DNA of 60,113 nucleotides from Demequina sp. (GCF_016278775.1 NZ_JADQBF010000055.1:1-60113), one strand, 5' to 3'; counted from the first letter of the stretch, positions 31,216-42,219 are shown. Notes: generated by a model from the letters alone, not told the origin. Program-made: numbers and translations.

Positions 31216-32237
31216 GCACCGACAACGTGAATCACCAGGGCGGCGCTGTCGACGAGGAGTTCACCGATCCCGGCGTGCCCGCTGACCACCGGCCCCGCCG
31301 TGCGGACGTCGACCCCAAGGCGGCAAATCGCGCCGAACGCCAGGTCGCGGCCATGTTCGGCCTGTCGGTGCTCGGCACCGTCATCGCGATCGCTGCCTAC
31401 GTCATGTCCGACGTGGGCGGCGACAACATCGCGGGCGTGCAGAACTCCACGATGCTCATGGGACTCGGCCTCTTCTTGGCCATGATCGGCATCGGCACCG
31501 GCGCGATTCACTGGGCCAAGACGCTGATGCGTGACCACGACATGGTCGAGGAACGCCACGAGTTGCGCTCCTCAGACGAGGCCCGCGCTGGAGCCGTCGA
31601 CAACCTCAAGGAGGGCGCCAAGGATTCCGGCATCGGCGTCGGACGTCGCGGGCTACTCAAGGGCTCCTTGGTGACGGCGCTCGCCATCGCTCCCCTATCA
31701 GTGCTGGTGCCAGCCATCGGCAACCTGGGCGGCGACTGGAACGTCTCCAAGTTTCGCCACACCATGTGGAAGCAGGGTGTTCGCCTTGCGAAAGACCCGG
31801 ACGGCTCACTCATCAAGGCGTCCGACGTCACCATCGGCTCCGTCTTTCACGTGATCCCAGACGGCCTCACGGAGTTGGAACACCACCAACTCGAAGAGAA
31901 GGCCAAGGCCGTCGTCCTGCTCATCCGCATGAGTCCAGACGACCTCAACGTGCAGCCAGGACGCGAAGACTGGTCCTTCGACGGCATCGTCGCCTACTCG
32001 AAAATCTGTACGCACGTCGGCTGCCCAGTGGCGTTGTACGAGCAGCAGACGCACCACCTGCTGTGCCCGTGCCACCAGTCCACCTTTGACGTGGCCAACG
32101 GAGCCAAGGTGGTGTTCGGTCCCGCCAAGCGGGCCCTGCCGCAGTTGCCCATCGCCGTCGATGACGAGGGCTACATCATCGCCAAGGACGACTTCAACGA
32201 GCCGATCGGCCCGAGCTACTGGGAGCGCCTCAAGTGA
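31212..32237 (+). CDS. qcrA: Rieske iron-sulfur subunit of the bc1-type complex
   Basis: A 341-residue Rieske protein with three predicted membrane helices (about 46-66, 80-100 and 148-170), as is usual in actinobacteria. The [2Fe-2S] ligands are C266 and H268 in CTHVGC and C285 and H288 in CPCHQS, with C271 and C287 forming the disulfide. A twin-arginine RRG precedes the third helix. The start overlaps the qcrC stop (ATGA), and the end overlaps the qcrB start (GTGA). Confidence 0.95.
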   Translation: MSTDNVNHQGGAVDEEFTDPGVPADHRPRRADVDPKAANRAERQVAAMFGLSVLGTVIAIAAYVMSDVGGDNIAGVQNSTMLMGLGLFLAMIGIGTGAIHWAKTLMRDHDMVEERHELRSSDEARAGAVDNLKEGAKDSGIGVGRRGLLKGSLVTALAIAPLSVLVPAIGNLGGDWNVSKFRHTMWKQGVRLAKDPDGSLIKASDVTIGSVFHVIPDGLTELEHHQLEEKAKAVVLLIRMSPDDLNVQPGREDWSFDGIVAYSKICTHVGCPVALYEQQTHHLLCPCHQSTFDVANGAKVVFGPAKRALPQLPIAVDDEGYIIAKDDFNEPIGPSYWERLK

Positions 32238-33916
32238 CCGAAGTGAAGACCGCACCCACGGACAGCCGTCTCAATCGCGCGGCGGGCTCCACTGCCAGCT
32301 ACGTGGACGAGCGCACCTCGATCGGCGCGTTCACCAAGTTCATTGCGCGCAAGATCTTCCCCGACCACTGGTCGTTCATGCTGGGCGAGATCGCGCTGTA
32401 CTCGTTTGTCGTGCTACTGCTTTCAGGCGTCATCCTCACGGCGTTCTTTGTACCGTCGATGGACATCGTTGAGTACGAAGGGGAGTTTGCGCAGTTGAAG
32501 GGCCTGGAGATGTCCAGGGCCTTCGAGTCCACCGTGCACATGTCCTTCGAGGTGCCCGGCGGCCTGCTCATGCGGCAGATCCACCACTGGGCAGCGCTGA
32601 TCTTCACCGCGTCGATCGTGACGCACATGGCGCGCATCTTCTTCACCGGCGCCTTCCGCAAGCCCCGCGAGCTCAACTGGCTAGTGGGCTTCACGCTCAT
32701 GATCCTGTCGCTCGCGGCTGGCTTCACCGGCTACTCGCTTCCTGACGATGTGCTGTCGGGCAACGGACTGCGCATCATCGACGGCGTCATCAAGTCGATT
32801 CCGCTGGCAGGGTCCTACATCTCTTACGGCCTGTTCGGCGGCGAGTTCCCTGGCGAGGCGCTCATCCCCCGCATGTTCACGGCGCACATCCTGCTGATAC
32901 CGGCCCTGATCTTGGGGCTCATCGCGCTGCACCTGTTCCTGGTGTTCCTGCACAAACACACGCAATACCCGGGAGGCGGCCGCACCGACAAGAACGTGGT
33001 CGGCCTACCCCTGTTCCCGGTCTACATGGCCAAGGCCGGCGGCTTCTTCTTTGTGGTGTTCGGCGTGATCGCGCTGCTGGCCGCCGTGTTCCAGATCAAC
33101 CCCGTGTGGAACTACGGGCCGTACGACCCCTCCCCCGTCTCCGCAGGCACCCAGCCAGACTGGTACATGCTGTTCATCGACGGCGCGCTGCGCATCATGC
33201 CAGGCAACTTCGAGTACGTGATCGGCGGCTTCACGCTGTCGCTCAACGTGCTCATCCCTGCCGTCGTGCTGCCAGGGCTGTTCTTTGGCGTGCTGGCCCT
33301 CTACCCGTGGATCGAGGCGTGGGCCACCGGCGACCGTGGCGAGAAGCACGTGCTGGACCGCCCCCGCAACGCCCCCACGCGCACCGCGCTGGGCGTCGCA
33401 CTCATCACGTTCTACGTGGTGCTGGTGCTCGAAGGCTCCAACGACATCGTGGCGTCCCTGTTCAGCCTGTCGATCAATGACCTCACCCTGATGTTCCGCA
33501 TCACCGTGATCGTGTTGCCCATCCTCGCGTTCATCATCGCCAAACGCCTCGCGATGGGACTGCAACGCAAGGACCGCGAACTGGTGCTCCATGGGCACGA
33601 GACGGGGCGCATCGTCCGCTTCGACAACGGCGAATACATCGAGGTGCACGAGCCGCTCACCGAGCAGGAACGCTGGGTGCGTGTGTCCTACGACGCGCTC
33701 AAGCCCCGCGAACTTGCGCCCGAACTGAACGACCGCGGCGTGCGCCGCAAGGGCTACCGCTGGGACCGCTTCAAGGCAGCCTGGTCGCGCTTCTACTTCG
33801 AGGACCGCGTGGAACCCGTGACGCCAGCAGAACTCAAGGCGGCTGAGGAGCACCACGCCCACGAGCTCGAGTCAGGCAAGAAGGCTGCGCCTGAGGATCC
33901 CGCGATCCACCCGTGA
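32234..33916 (+). CDS. qcrB: Cytochrome b subunit of the bc1-type complex
   Basis: A 560-residue cytochrome b with eight or more membrane helices and the extended actinobacterial C-terminal tail. Heme-ligand histidines lie in MRQIHHWAALIFTASIVTHMARIF and AHILLIPALILGLIALHLFLVFLH. The quinol-oxidation site PEWY-like motif appears as PDWYMLF. The GTG start overlaps the qcrA stop, so synthesis is coupled. QcrB is the target of Q203-class inhibitors in mycobacteria. The tail after about residue 430 is hydrophilic. Confidence 0.95.
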   Translation: MTEVKTAPTDSRLNRAAGSTASYVDERTSIGAFTKFIARKIFPDHWSFMLGEIALYSFVVLLLSGVILTAFFVPSMDIVEYEGEFAQLKGLEMSRAFESTVHMSFEVPGGLLMRQIHHWAALIFTASIVTHMARIFFTGAFRKPRELNWLVGFTLMILSLAAGFTGYSLPDDVLSGNGLRIIDGVIKSIPLAGSYISYGLFGGEFPGEALIPRMFTAHILLIPALILGLIALHLFLVFLHKHTQYPGGGRTDKNVVGLPLFPVYMAKAGGFFFVVFGVIALLAAVFQINPVWNYGPYDPSPVSAGTQPDWYMLFIDGALRIMPGNFEYVIGGFTLSLNVLIPAVVLPGLFFGVLALYPWIEAWATGDRGEKHVLDRPRNAPTRTALGVALITFYVVLVLEGSNDIVASLFSLSINDLTLMFRITVIVLPILAFIIAKRLAMGLQRKDRELVLHGHETGRIVRFDNGEYIEVHEPLTEQERWVRVSYDALKPRELAPELNDRGVRRKGYRWDRFKAAWSRFYFEDRVEPVTPAELKAAEEHHAHELESGKKAAPEDPAIHP

Positions 33917-33973
33917 CCGGTCGCGCTTGCCAGCCAATCGCCGCACAATGGAATGGTCACCGATGCAAGCACG

Positions 33974-34010
33974 TTGACCCTGTAGGACCGATGCGTACCT
34001 CCTGGTACGC
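33974..34010 (+). promoter_or_regulatory. Candidate promoter and hairpin upstream of the superoxide dismutase gene
   Basis: TTGACC (33974-33979) and TACCTC (33996-34001) are 16 bases apart and could be a -35/-10 pair. The second overlaps a perfect 7-bp hairpin (GCGTACC, 33993-33999, with GGTACGC, 34004-34010), which could act as an operator or as a weak terminator for qcrB. The evidence is motif only. Confidence 0.3.
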
Positions 34011-34056
34011 GCCACAACGAGAGTCTCGGTAGTCCCCGGGGCGCACTGGAGGAACA

Positions 34057-34674
34057 ATGGCCGACTACACACTGCCGGACCTTGCCTACGACTACGCAGC
34101 ACTCGCTCCGTCCATCTCGGGCGAGATCATGGAGCTCCACCACTCCAAGCACCACGCCGCCTACGTGGCAGGCGCGAACACAGCGCTGGAGAAGATGGCG
34201 GACGCCCGCGACACCGACAATTTCGGTGCCATCGCCGGGCTCGAGAAGGCACTCGCCTTCAACCTTGGTGGCCACACCAACCACTCGATCTTCTGGACCA
34301 ACATGTCGCCAGACGGCGGCGACAAGCCCACTGGCCCCCTCGCCACCGCCATCGACGAGCACTTTGGCTCCTTCGACAAGTTCCAGGCGCACTTCACCCA
34401 CAACGCCATGACCATCATGGGCTCCGGCTGGTCGATCCTCGCGTGGGACACCATCGGCAAGAAGCTGGTGATTGTGCAGCTGTACGACCAGCAGGGCAAC
34501 GTCCCCATGGGACTCATCCCGCTGCTCATGCTGGACATGTGGGAGCACGCCTTCTACCTGCAGTACAAGAACGTGAAGGCCGACTACGTCAAGGCGTGGT
34601 GGAACGTCGTGGACTGGGCCAACGTCCAGAGTCGCTTCGCCACCGCGTCATCGACCACGGGCCTGCTCGTCTAG
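34057..34674 (+). CDS. sodA: Superoxide dismutase, probably Mn-type
   Basis: A 205-residue Fe/Mn superoxide dismutase. Metal ligands are H28, H76, D160 and H164 (DMWEHAF). Residue 145 is Gln in QLYDQQGN; in mycobacterial relatives His at this site goes with iron and Gln with manganese, so Mn is inferred. No signal peptide is seen. GGAGG lies before the ATG. A long hairpin at 34740-34779 closes the unit. It lies directly after the bc1 operon, outside the usual conserved order. Confidence 0.94.
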   Translation: MADYTLPDLAYDYAALAPSISGEIMELHHSKHHAAYVAGANTALEKMADARDTDNFGAIAGLEKALAFNLGGHTNHSIFWTNMSPDGGDKPTGPLATAIDEHFGSFDKFQAHFTHNAMTIMGSGWSILAWDTIGKKLVIVQLYDQQGNVPMGLIPLLMLDMWEHAFYLQYKNVKADYVKAWWNVVDWANVQSRFATASSTTGLLV

Positions 34675-34739
34675 TCTTTCCGCTTCACAGAGACGACGTC
34701 CCCCCTTTCCGGGTTCGCCCGGTACGGCGTCTCCCCCCG

Positions 34740-34779
34740 CCAAGGGCGGGTCTACCGGAAACGGTGGGCCCGCCCTTGG
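34740..34779 (+). terminator. Strong hairpin terminator after sodA
   Basis: An 11-bp perfect stem, CCAAGGGCGGG (34740-34750) with CCCGCCCTTGG (34769-34779), encloses an inner ACCG-GAAA-CGGT hairpin (34754-34765). It is located 66 bases after the sodA stop. A weakly T-rich stretch (CGTTCTTGT) follows. Confidence 0.75.
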
Positions 34780-36280
34780 TCGTTCTTGTCCCAACCCCTC
34801 CAAATGGCTTAATCTGTACCGGCTTTCGATGCCCCTCTCCCGCCCGTGGCGTGATTGCTACCGGCCGACGCTGGGGTTGGCTTGGGTGCGGACACTCGGC
34901 CTGGGGGCACGCAAGGAGCTCCTCCGTGGTGGCGGTCAGGCTTGATCCCCCGCGAAGGGCCTCTTCGCGTGCTGTGGGGTTGGGTGGGCACAATTGAGTT
35001 CGCAACCGATGGTCACGTGGTAACGCTCGGCCCTTGCCGAGCGTCCTGTCGGGATTTCACTTCGAGCGCTTGCTCGACGAGATGCCGACGCCGCTCACAA
35101 TTCCGTACGAGTGTCCTTAGGGACTCAAGTCAAGTGCGCACGATCAAACCATCGGCGACGGCTGCCACCAGGGCACTGCTTAGGGCAACCGCAACGCGAG
35201 CCTCATTCTCCGAGGCTTCTGCCCCGCGCAGTCGACTGTCCCCCGTGGCGGTCGTGTTGCCCGTGCCGGAGCGCTCGCATCCTTCCGACTACCACGTCTT
35301 GGGTCGACGCCTTCGGGTGTTGGCGAGACAGCGGTATCGCCCAGCTACCTTGAGCCTCCATCTGTGAGAGAAACTTGCCCAACGTCGCATCGCTGTCGTG
35401 CGGTGATCTCACGGGCGCCCTCGCGTCCTCGCCGGCAAGTATCGCGAGACGGTGGGCCTCGCTCGGGTTCGCGTCCACATCCCGCATTGGGGCTCCCAAG
35501 CCTGCGTTAACCTCGCACCCGCCCGTCCGGTCCCGCCCATGACGTCCTCCGCAACAGCTTTCACACCAAGTGGCGCGTGCATCACGAGCGCTTTGCGGCC
35601 AGAGCGCTCGCCCATTGTGAATGGCTGGTTTGCCGCGTTCAGTGATTCCACTGAGTTGACCTGCGCTGCCCTTGTTGCCGTTTGCGAAGATGTAGTTCGC
35701 TATCTGGAACGGACTGGGATGATTGCGAAGATGGGCCATTGCGCCGTCGATCACTCGTCTCGCCGACAATGAGCCGCCACTTCCGCGCGCACCACAAGAC
35801 GGAAGCGGAATCTTGAGCGTCTAGCGCATACGCTCGACAAACCCATTCTGGAGCACGGCCCACCGATCGCACGGAGCAGCCTCGCTTGTGCAGATTGGGT
35901 TCTCAACCCACGACCAATAGGTCGCAGCCAGCCATTCCGGAAGGCCGCCGTCTAGGGGCGTCAGGCGCCGCTATTGAGGCCCCATCGTCAACCCCTAGTG
36001 GTCGCCAAGCCGTTTCTCCCATGGATCGATCCTGCCATGCCAATCCAACGCGAACTCCTGTTCCGCACTGACTGGAGCACCCGGAACCTGTCGCGCTGAC
36101 GGTACTCGAGTTGATCGTGGGCTTGCACAACTCCGGCCGTTGGCACAGCGACCTCGCAACCTCCGTCCCACGGACTTCGAAGCACCTCAGGCTGTCGCGG
36201 AAATGGAGGCATGATCGACACATAGGCCGGCTGCGAAACGGGATCGGGTTCTGTGCGCCGCATAGCGTGAACCATACTTG
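34780..36280. other. About 1.5 kb without a convincing gene; accessory-region flank
   Basis: Every frame is broken or lacks start signals, codon bias and family resemblance; the longest open frame (minus strand, 35203-35769) has no ribosome site and Arg/His-rich low-complexity content. There are several hairpins (for example 35023-35044 and CGCGAAG/CTTCGCG near 34960). Base composition looks less GC-rich than the flanks toward the right end. It may be decayed genes or structured non-coding DNA; I recognise nothing in it. Confidence 0.5.
35023..35044. terminator. Perfect 9-bp hairpin, terminator-like
   Basis: ACGCTCGGC (35023-35031), loop CCTT, GCCGAGCGT (35036-35044). The stem is perfect and there is no T-tract. 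It lies in DNA without a recognised gene, so what it would terminate is unknown. Confidence 0.45.
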
Positions 36281-36286
36281 TAACAT
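36281..36286 (+). promoter_or_regulatory. Candidate -10 element of the NUDIX-like gene
   Basis: TAACAT followed by 6 bases (CTCGGG) and the ATG at 36293, the same leaderless geometry seen for housekeeping genes in the window. Confidence 0.45.
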
Positions 36287-36292
36287 CTCGGG

Positions 36293-37228
36293 ATGGACAC
36301 GACCGAGAATCGACTTGCGAATATCATCGACGGACTCTCGGGCTCACCGCATCAAGCGGTCCCCGCCAACCTGTCGTCGAGCGCCGAAACTGCTGAACGC
36401 GTCGCCGAACTCTTGGTTGCGTTTGGTGCCCTCCAGTCAGACGGACCCGGCAGGTTTCGGCCCACCAGCGACACCGCGAGCTTCTTCCTCCGAAGCGTCG
36501 CCGCTCACATTCGCGAAGGCAAGACGATTCTCGGTGGTTGGGACAGGGACAGACCTGAAACGCCGGGCGCTTCAGGGGCGCCGAGCGGACCAGCGCTCAC
36601 GTACGCGATGGAACTCGCCCGTGCCGCAAATGGAGAATCCGCTCCAGTACGCATTTCCGAAGTCGTCCAGGTCATCATAAAGGCCAACTACAGATTCGGG
36701 CTCGGCTCGCGATACCTCGTGAGATGGGACAGCCGAGCACGCGCCTTCCAGTTAGTCGGCGGCCACAGAAGGCCCGAAGACTTGGACGTCACAGACGCAA
36801 TGTGGAGGGAACTTGAGGAGGAGGTGCCGGGAATCCTGACCGGAAGGACCACTGATCAACTCGCCTATCACGGAAACGCAGTCGCCGACCAGGTATCGAG
36901 AACCTTTGGTGCGCTCTCGCGGTACAACATGACGTTCTTCACAATACGACTCGCGAGCAAGAAGTTGCGGATGTCCCCTGTCGAGCGATGGGTCTCGGCC
37001 CCCGAGATCACACGCGGTCGGACTCGGAAGGGCGAGTCAATCAACATCTTGGGGCTAGGAAAGGCCTTCTCGAATCTTGAAGGTCATCTGGCCGACCTGC
37101 CACCAAGCATAGACACGCCACAGTGGCCAAGAGTGGGAGATCTGATTCGGCGAGGGACTGTAGCGCTACTGAGCCTCTTGGGCCTATTGAGCGCCCTCGT
37201 CACAATCTACGCCTTCGCCACTCGTTGA
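36293..37228 (+). CDS. Orphan NUDIX-like protein with a C-terminal membrane anchor
   Basis: A 311-residue protein of unrecognised family. Residues 1-90 are mostly helical; residues 115-235 contain a diverged NUDIX-like region with QLVGGHRRPEDLDVTDAMW followed by RELEEEVPGIL (about 153-182), where REL-x-EE is the core of the NUDIX box but the spacing to the upstream Glu is two residues longer than canonical. Residues about 287-308 form one membrane helix at the very C terminus. Codon use is less GC-biased than in neighbours, suggesting transfer. No partner gene of a nucleotide-signalling system is adjacent. A hydrolase acting on a nucleoside-diphosphate derivative is possible; this is inference. 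Confidence 0.7.
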   Translation: MDTTENRLANIIDGLSGSPHQAVPANLSSSAETAERVAELLVAFGALQSDGPGRFRPTSDTASFFLRSVAAHIREGKTILGGWDRDRPETPGASGAPSGPALTYAMELARAANGESAPVRISEVVQVIIKANYRFGLGSRYLVRWDSRARAFQLVGGHRRPEDLDVTDAMWRELEEEVPGILTGRTTDQLAYHGNAVADQVSRTFGALSRYNMTFFTIRLASKKLRMSPVERWVSAPEITRGRTRKGESINILGLGKAFSNLEGHLADLPPSIDTPQWPRVGDLIRRGTVALLSLLGLLSALVTIYAFATR

Positions 37229-37509
37229 GCATCCTCGATTCCATGGTGCGCACATTGGTCGTCCGTTCCGGCCCACAATGCCCAGGAAGTCCTTGAGCCG
37301 CCGGGCGTGCCAGTCGATGAGCACCCCCGTTTCTCAGGTCCTTGCCTTGGGAAGCACCGACCCGCCCTGATCCAAGCAATGGGTTATCACCATTCGCTGC
37401 AGTTGTCCGATTCGCACGGGCCGACCCGCCCGTTTGGCCCCCACGCCGCCAGAGAGAGTGGCTAGCCCCTCTTCAGTTCACGGGTGTCCTGCAGGAGTCG
37501 ACGTCTTGT

Positions 37510-37935
37510 TTACCAGCTCACCTCGACGACCACCGGCGGCTTTGTTGAGGCGTCGTAGTGCCTCACCCAGGTGGGGCGGATCACGACCATCGCGAAGTCC
37601 TCGTGCTCCGCGCGCGAACCTGGGTAGTGAGCCACGTGGGCCGCCGCGAAGTAGGCCTTCTCTTCGCCCTCCGCGACGTAGGCGCGGCCCTCGAGTTGGA
37701 GCGAGACTTCGCCCGTGGTGCCGATGACCATGGCCGCTTTGGGGTTCGCGCGCAGGTTGGCGATCTTCCGCGCGGTGCTGCGAGCGGTGAAGAAGAACGT
37801 TCCTTCGTCGTCGGCTGCGATGTCCACGAGTGCAGCCTCCGGATCACCCGCTGGCGAGACGGTGGAGACGACGACCAGGCGTTCCTGGCGGGCGAACGCA
37901 GCGACGGCTGCGGGGTTCTGCGGGTCAATGTCCAT
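37510..37935 (-). CDS. Pyridoxamine 5'-phosphate oxidase-family flavin-binding protein
   Basis: A 141-residue split-barrel protein of the PPOX class. The FMN-binding pattern is visible in LVVVSTVSPAGDPEAALVDIA followed by TFFFTARSTARKIANLRANP. It is shorter than true PdxH and lacks the PdxH substrate tail, so it is more likely an F420- or FMN-dependent reductase-type or general stress protein. The start ATG has no strong ribosome site. It is divergent from the UvrA-like gene, with an inverted-repeat element between them. Confidence 0.8.
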   Translation of the reverse strand: MDIDPQNPAAVAAFARQERLVVVSTVSPAGDPEAALVDIAADDEGTFFFTARSTARKIANLRANPKAAMVIGTTGEVSLQLEGRAYVAEGEEKAYFAAAHVAHYPGSRAEHEDFAMVVIRPTWVRHYDASTKPPVVVEVSW

Positions 37936-38023
37936 GCGGAAACCCTAGTGCGATCCGACTGCGCGAGAGCGGGCCGTTGGGCTCGGCTGGACCACACACG
38001 CGCCACCTCTTGGTGGTGTTGGT

Positions 38024-38110
38024 GTCGCGTGAGCACCACATATCTGCATCGGGGCGCGACTCCGCCGTCTACGCGATCAAGCGAGTGTCGAATTGTGGTG
38101 CTCACGCGAC
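38024..38110. repeat. 87-bp element bounded by a perfect 17-bp inverted repeat
   Basis: GTCGCGTGAGCACCACA (38024-38040) is exactly the reverse complement of TGTGGTGCTCACGCGAC (38094-38110), with 53 bases between. It lies in the intergenic region between the divergent PPOX and UvrA-like genes. No flanking direct repeat longer than 2-3 bases was found. It could be a miniature inverted-repeat element, a structured RNA or an operator. Confidence 0.75.
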
Positions 38111-38184
38111 GGCGCAGGCGGCCGGGGACTTGGGCCTAGCGTCGGCAATCCACCCCAACCCCACCACCCGTCGGTCCCCCGCCC

Positions 38185-38190
38185 TAGAAT
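38185..38190 (+). promoter_or_regulatory. Candidate -10 element of the UvrA-like gene
   Basis: TAGAAT, predicting a transcript start near 38197 and a leader of about 40 bases carrying AAGGAG before the GTG at 38237. Confidence 0.45.
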
Positions 38191-38236
38191 CGTGCCTGGC
38201 ATCGTCCCCGTGCCGCCAGCCTCCAAGGAGCCAGCC

Positions 38237-40591
<2,355 letters not shown>

Positions 40592-40633
40592 TCGCAACCC
40601 ACTGCGAAGCGCGATCGTGTCACGATGGAAGTT

Positions 40634-41617
40634 ATGAAGGCAATCATCGCGTCCCATGCAGGCGGCCCCGAGGTCATGAGCCTTGCCGACGTCCCCGCAC
40701 CCGACTGCTCGCCAGACCGCGTGCGGGTGCGCGTCGAGGCCGCTGGCGTCAACTTCATCGACACGTACCGCCGCGCTGGCGTCTACCCCGTCGAATTCCC
40801 GATGATCCCCGGCAGCGAGGGCGCCGGCACCGTGATCGAGGCGGGAGGCGACGTCACGTGGGCCGCGGTGGGCGACCGCGTCGCCTGGACCTCCACGTCC
40901 GACTCCTACGCCGAGCAGATTCTGCTTGGCGAGGGCGATTGCTACGCCGTGCCCGATGCGGTGGCGTCAGACACAGCGGCGGCGTCCATGCTGCAAGGGC
41001 TGACGGCGCACTACCTGGCCACCTCGTCGTTCGAACTGGGCGAGGGCCACACGGCGCTCGTGCACGCGGGCGCTGGCGGTGTTGGCCTGCTGCTCACGCA
41101 GTTGGCGGTGGCGAGGGGTTCGCGGGTCGTCACCACCGTGTCCAGCGAACGCAAGGAGGCGCTGTCTCGCGAAGCAGGTGCCGATGCCGTGATCCGTTAT
41201 GACCGGTTCACTGACATGGCTCACGAGCTTCCCCAGGAGGTACGCGACCTCACCGACGGGCAGGGCGTGGACGTGGTGTACGACGGCGTCGGCAAGTCAA
41301 CGTTCGATGCCTCACTGGGCTGCCTCGCCGTGCGCGGCACCATGGTGCTCTTCGGAGGAGCATCGGGGCAGGTGCCGCCCGTCGACCTGCAGCGACTCAA
41401 CGCGGGAGGCTCGCTCAGCGTCACGCGCCCATCACTCGGACACTTTCTGCGCACGCCAGAGGAGCGGGCGTGGCGCAGCGGCGAGCTCTTTGCCGCAATT
41501 CTCAACGGCAGCCTGGACGTACGCATCGGCTCCCGATACCCGCTTGAAGAGGCCCCGGACGCGCACCGGGCCCTAGAGGGCCGCAGGACCACAGGCAAGG
41601 TGCTGCTCATTCCGTGA
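40634..41617 (+). CDS. Zinc-independent quinone oxidoreductase (MDR superfamily)
   Basis: A 327-residue NADPH:quinone reductase-like protein. The N-terminal part has AAGVNFIDTYRRAGVYP, typical of quinone oxidoreductases; the Rossmann motif is HAGAGGVGLLLTQLA. Zinc-ligand cysteines are absent. The ATG at 40634 is preferred over 40625 because the product then starts MKAIIASHAGGPEVM and a CACGAT hexamer ends 7 bases upstream. It follows the UvrA-like gene on the same strand with a 42-bp gap. Confidence 0.87.
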   Translation: MKAIIASHAGGPEVMSLADVPAPDCSPDRVRVRVEAAGVNFIDTYRRAGVYPVEFPMIPGSEGAGTVIEAGGDVTWAAVGDRVAWTSTSDSYAEQILLGEGDCYAVPDAVASDTAAASMLQGLTAHYLATSSFELGEGHTALVHAGAGGVGLLLTQLAVARGSRVVTTVSSERKEALSREAGADAVIRYDRFTDMAHELPQEVRDLTDGQGVDVVYDGVGKSTFDASLGCLAVRGTMVLFGGASGQVPPVDLQRLNAGGSLSVTRPSLGHFLRTPEERAWRSGELFAAILNGSLDVRIGSRYPLEEAPDAHRALEGRRTTGKVLLIP

Positions 41618-41690
41618 GTGCGGAAGGATACAGGTGCGCGATGGGCCACCGAGTGGCAGAATCGCACTGAGACGAGCACAAGGAGTGGCC

Positions 41691-42149
41691 TTGCCCACGA
41701 CAGCACGGTGGAGCACCCACCCGCGCAGGTACGCGCTGGCGACGTCGGGACCGTTTCCTCCCGACCACCGCACCAATGCGCCGCGCCCTACCGCCATTTC
41801 GGCGGAGTGCGACCTGGTCCGCAGCTGTTCGACATCCACTGACTGCCAGACATTCTCAGTGCGTGAGTTCTTGTACCTCGAGGACGGCACCCGCGTGGTG
41901 TTGCGTGAGGGACTCGAGTTCACATTTGGATCACCGGACGGACACGTGCGCGAGGGCCTGTGCGCCGCTACCCTCATGGCGGCTATCCGCAACGTGGTCT
42001 TGCCAGAGGTCTCCGCCGCCGATCCCGAGCGGCCGTGGGCGTGCATGGTGCAGTTGGCCCGCCGACGTCGGGTTCAGACCACCGCGGACGAGCTCGCGCA
42101 AATTCCTTACGAGGTACACCTCACGGACGCGGTGCGCCGCTGGCTCTAG
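41691..42149 (+). CDS. Hypothetical protein, conserved C-terminal part
   Basis: An unrecognised protein. The convincing part starts at the GTG at 41859 (96 residues: VREFLYLEDGTRVVLREGLE to VHLTDAVRRWL), a beta-rich domain. The same frame runs upstream to a TTG at 41691 with AAGGAG 5 bases before it and a CAGAAT hexamer about 25 bases further up, giving 152 residues, so the TTG start is annotated. The N-terminal extension is Pro/Ser/Arg-rich and could instead be leader sequence. It is convergent with ctaF across a bidirectional terminator. Confidence 0.55.
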   Translation: MPTTARWSTHPRRYALATSGPFPPDHRTNAPRPTAISAECDLVRSCSTSTDCQTFSVREFLYLEDGTRVVLREGLEFTFGSPDGHVREGLCAATLMAAIRNVVLPEVSAADPERPWACMVQLARRRRVQTTADELAQIPYEVHLTDAVRRWL

Positions 42150-42170
42150 CCGCGTCGGACGCACATGCCG

Positions 42171-42205
42171 GAACCCCGGTCCGCGCCGTTGCGGAGCCGG
42201 GGTTC
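42171..42205. terminator. Bidirectional hairpin terminator
   Basis: GAACCCCGG (42171-42179) pairs with CCGGGGTTC (42197-42205), with an inner TCCGC/GCGGA stem. It sits between the convergent hypothetical gene and ctaF, so it can serve both. Confidence 0.7.
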
Positions 42206-42219
42206 GGCGTCTGGAAACG

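Noticed and set aside
34695-34720. GGGTTCGCCCGG, considered as a tRNA T-arm
   Set aside because: No acceptor stem, anticodon arm or D-arm could be placed around it.
34685-35005. 106-codon minus-strand open frame after sodA
   Set aside because: It runs through the strong terminator hairpin, has no ribosome site and is Arg/Pro/Thr-rich low-complexity.
35203-35769. 188-codon minus-strand open frame in the gene-poor stretch
   Set aside because: No start signal, no codon bias and no recognisable domain.
37235-37324. Short minus-strand open stretch reading VLIDWHARRLKDFLG, considered as a transposase or other gene fragment
   Set aside because: Too short and without a recognisable family; it may be a chance frame.
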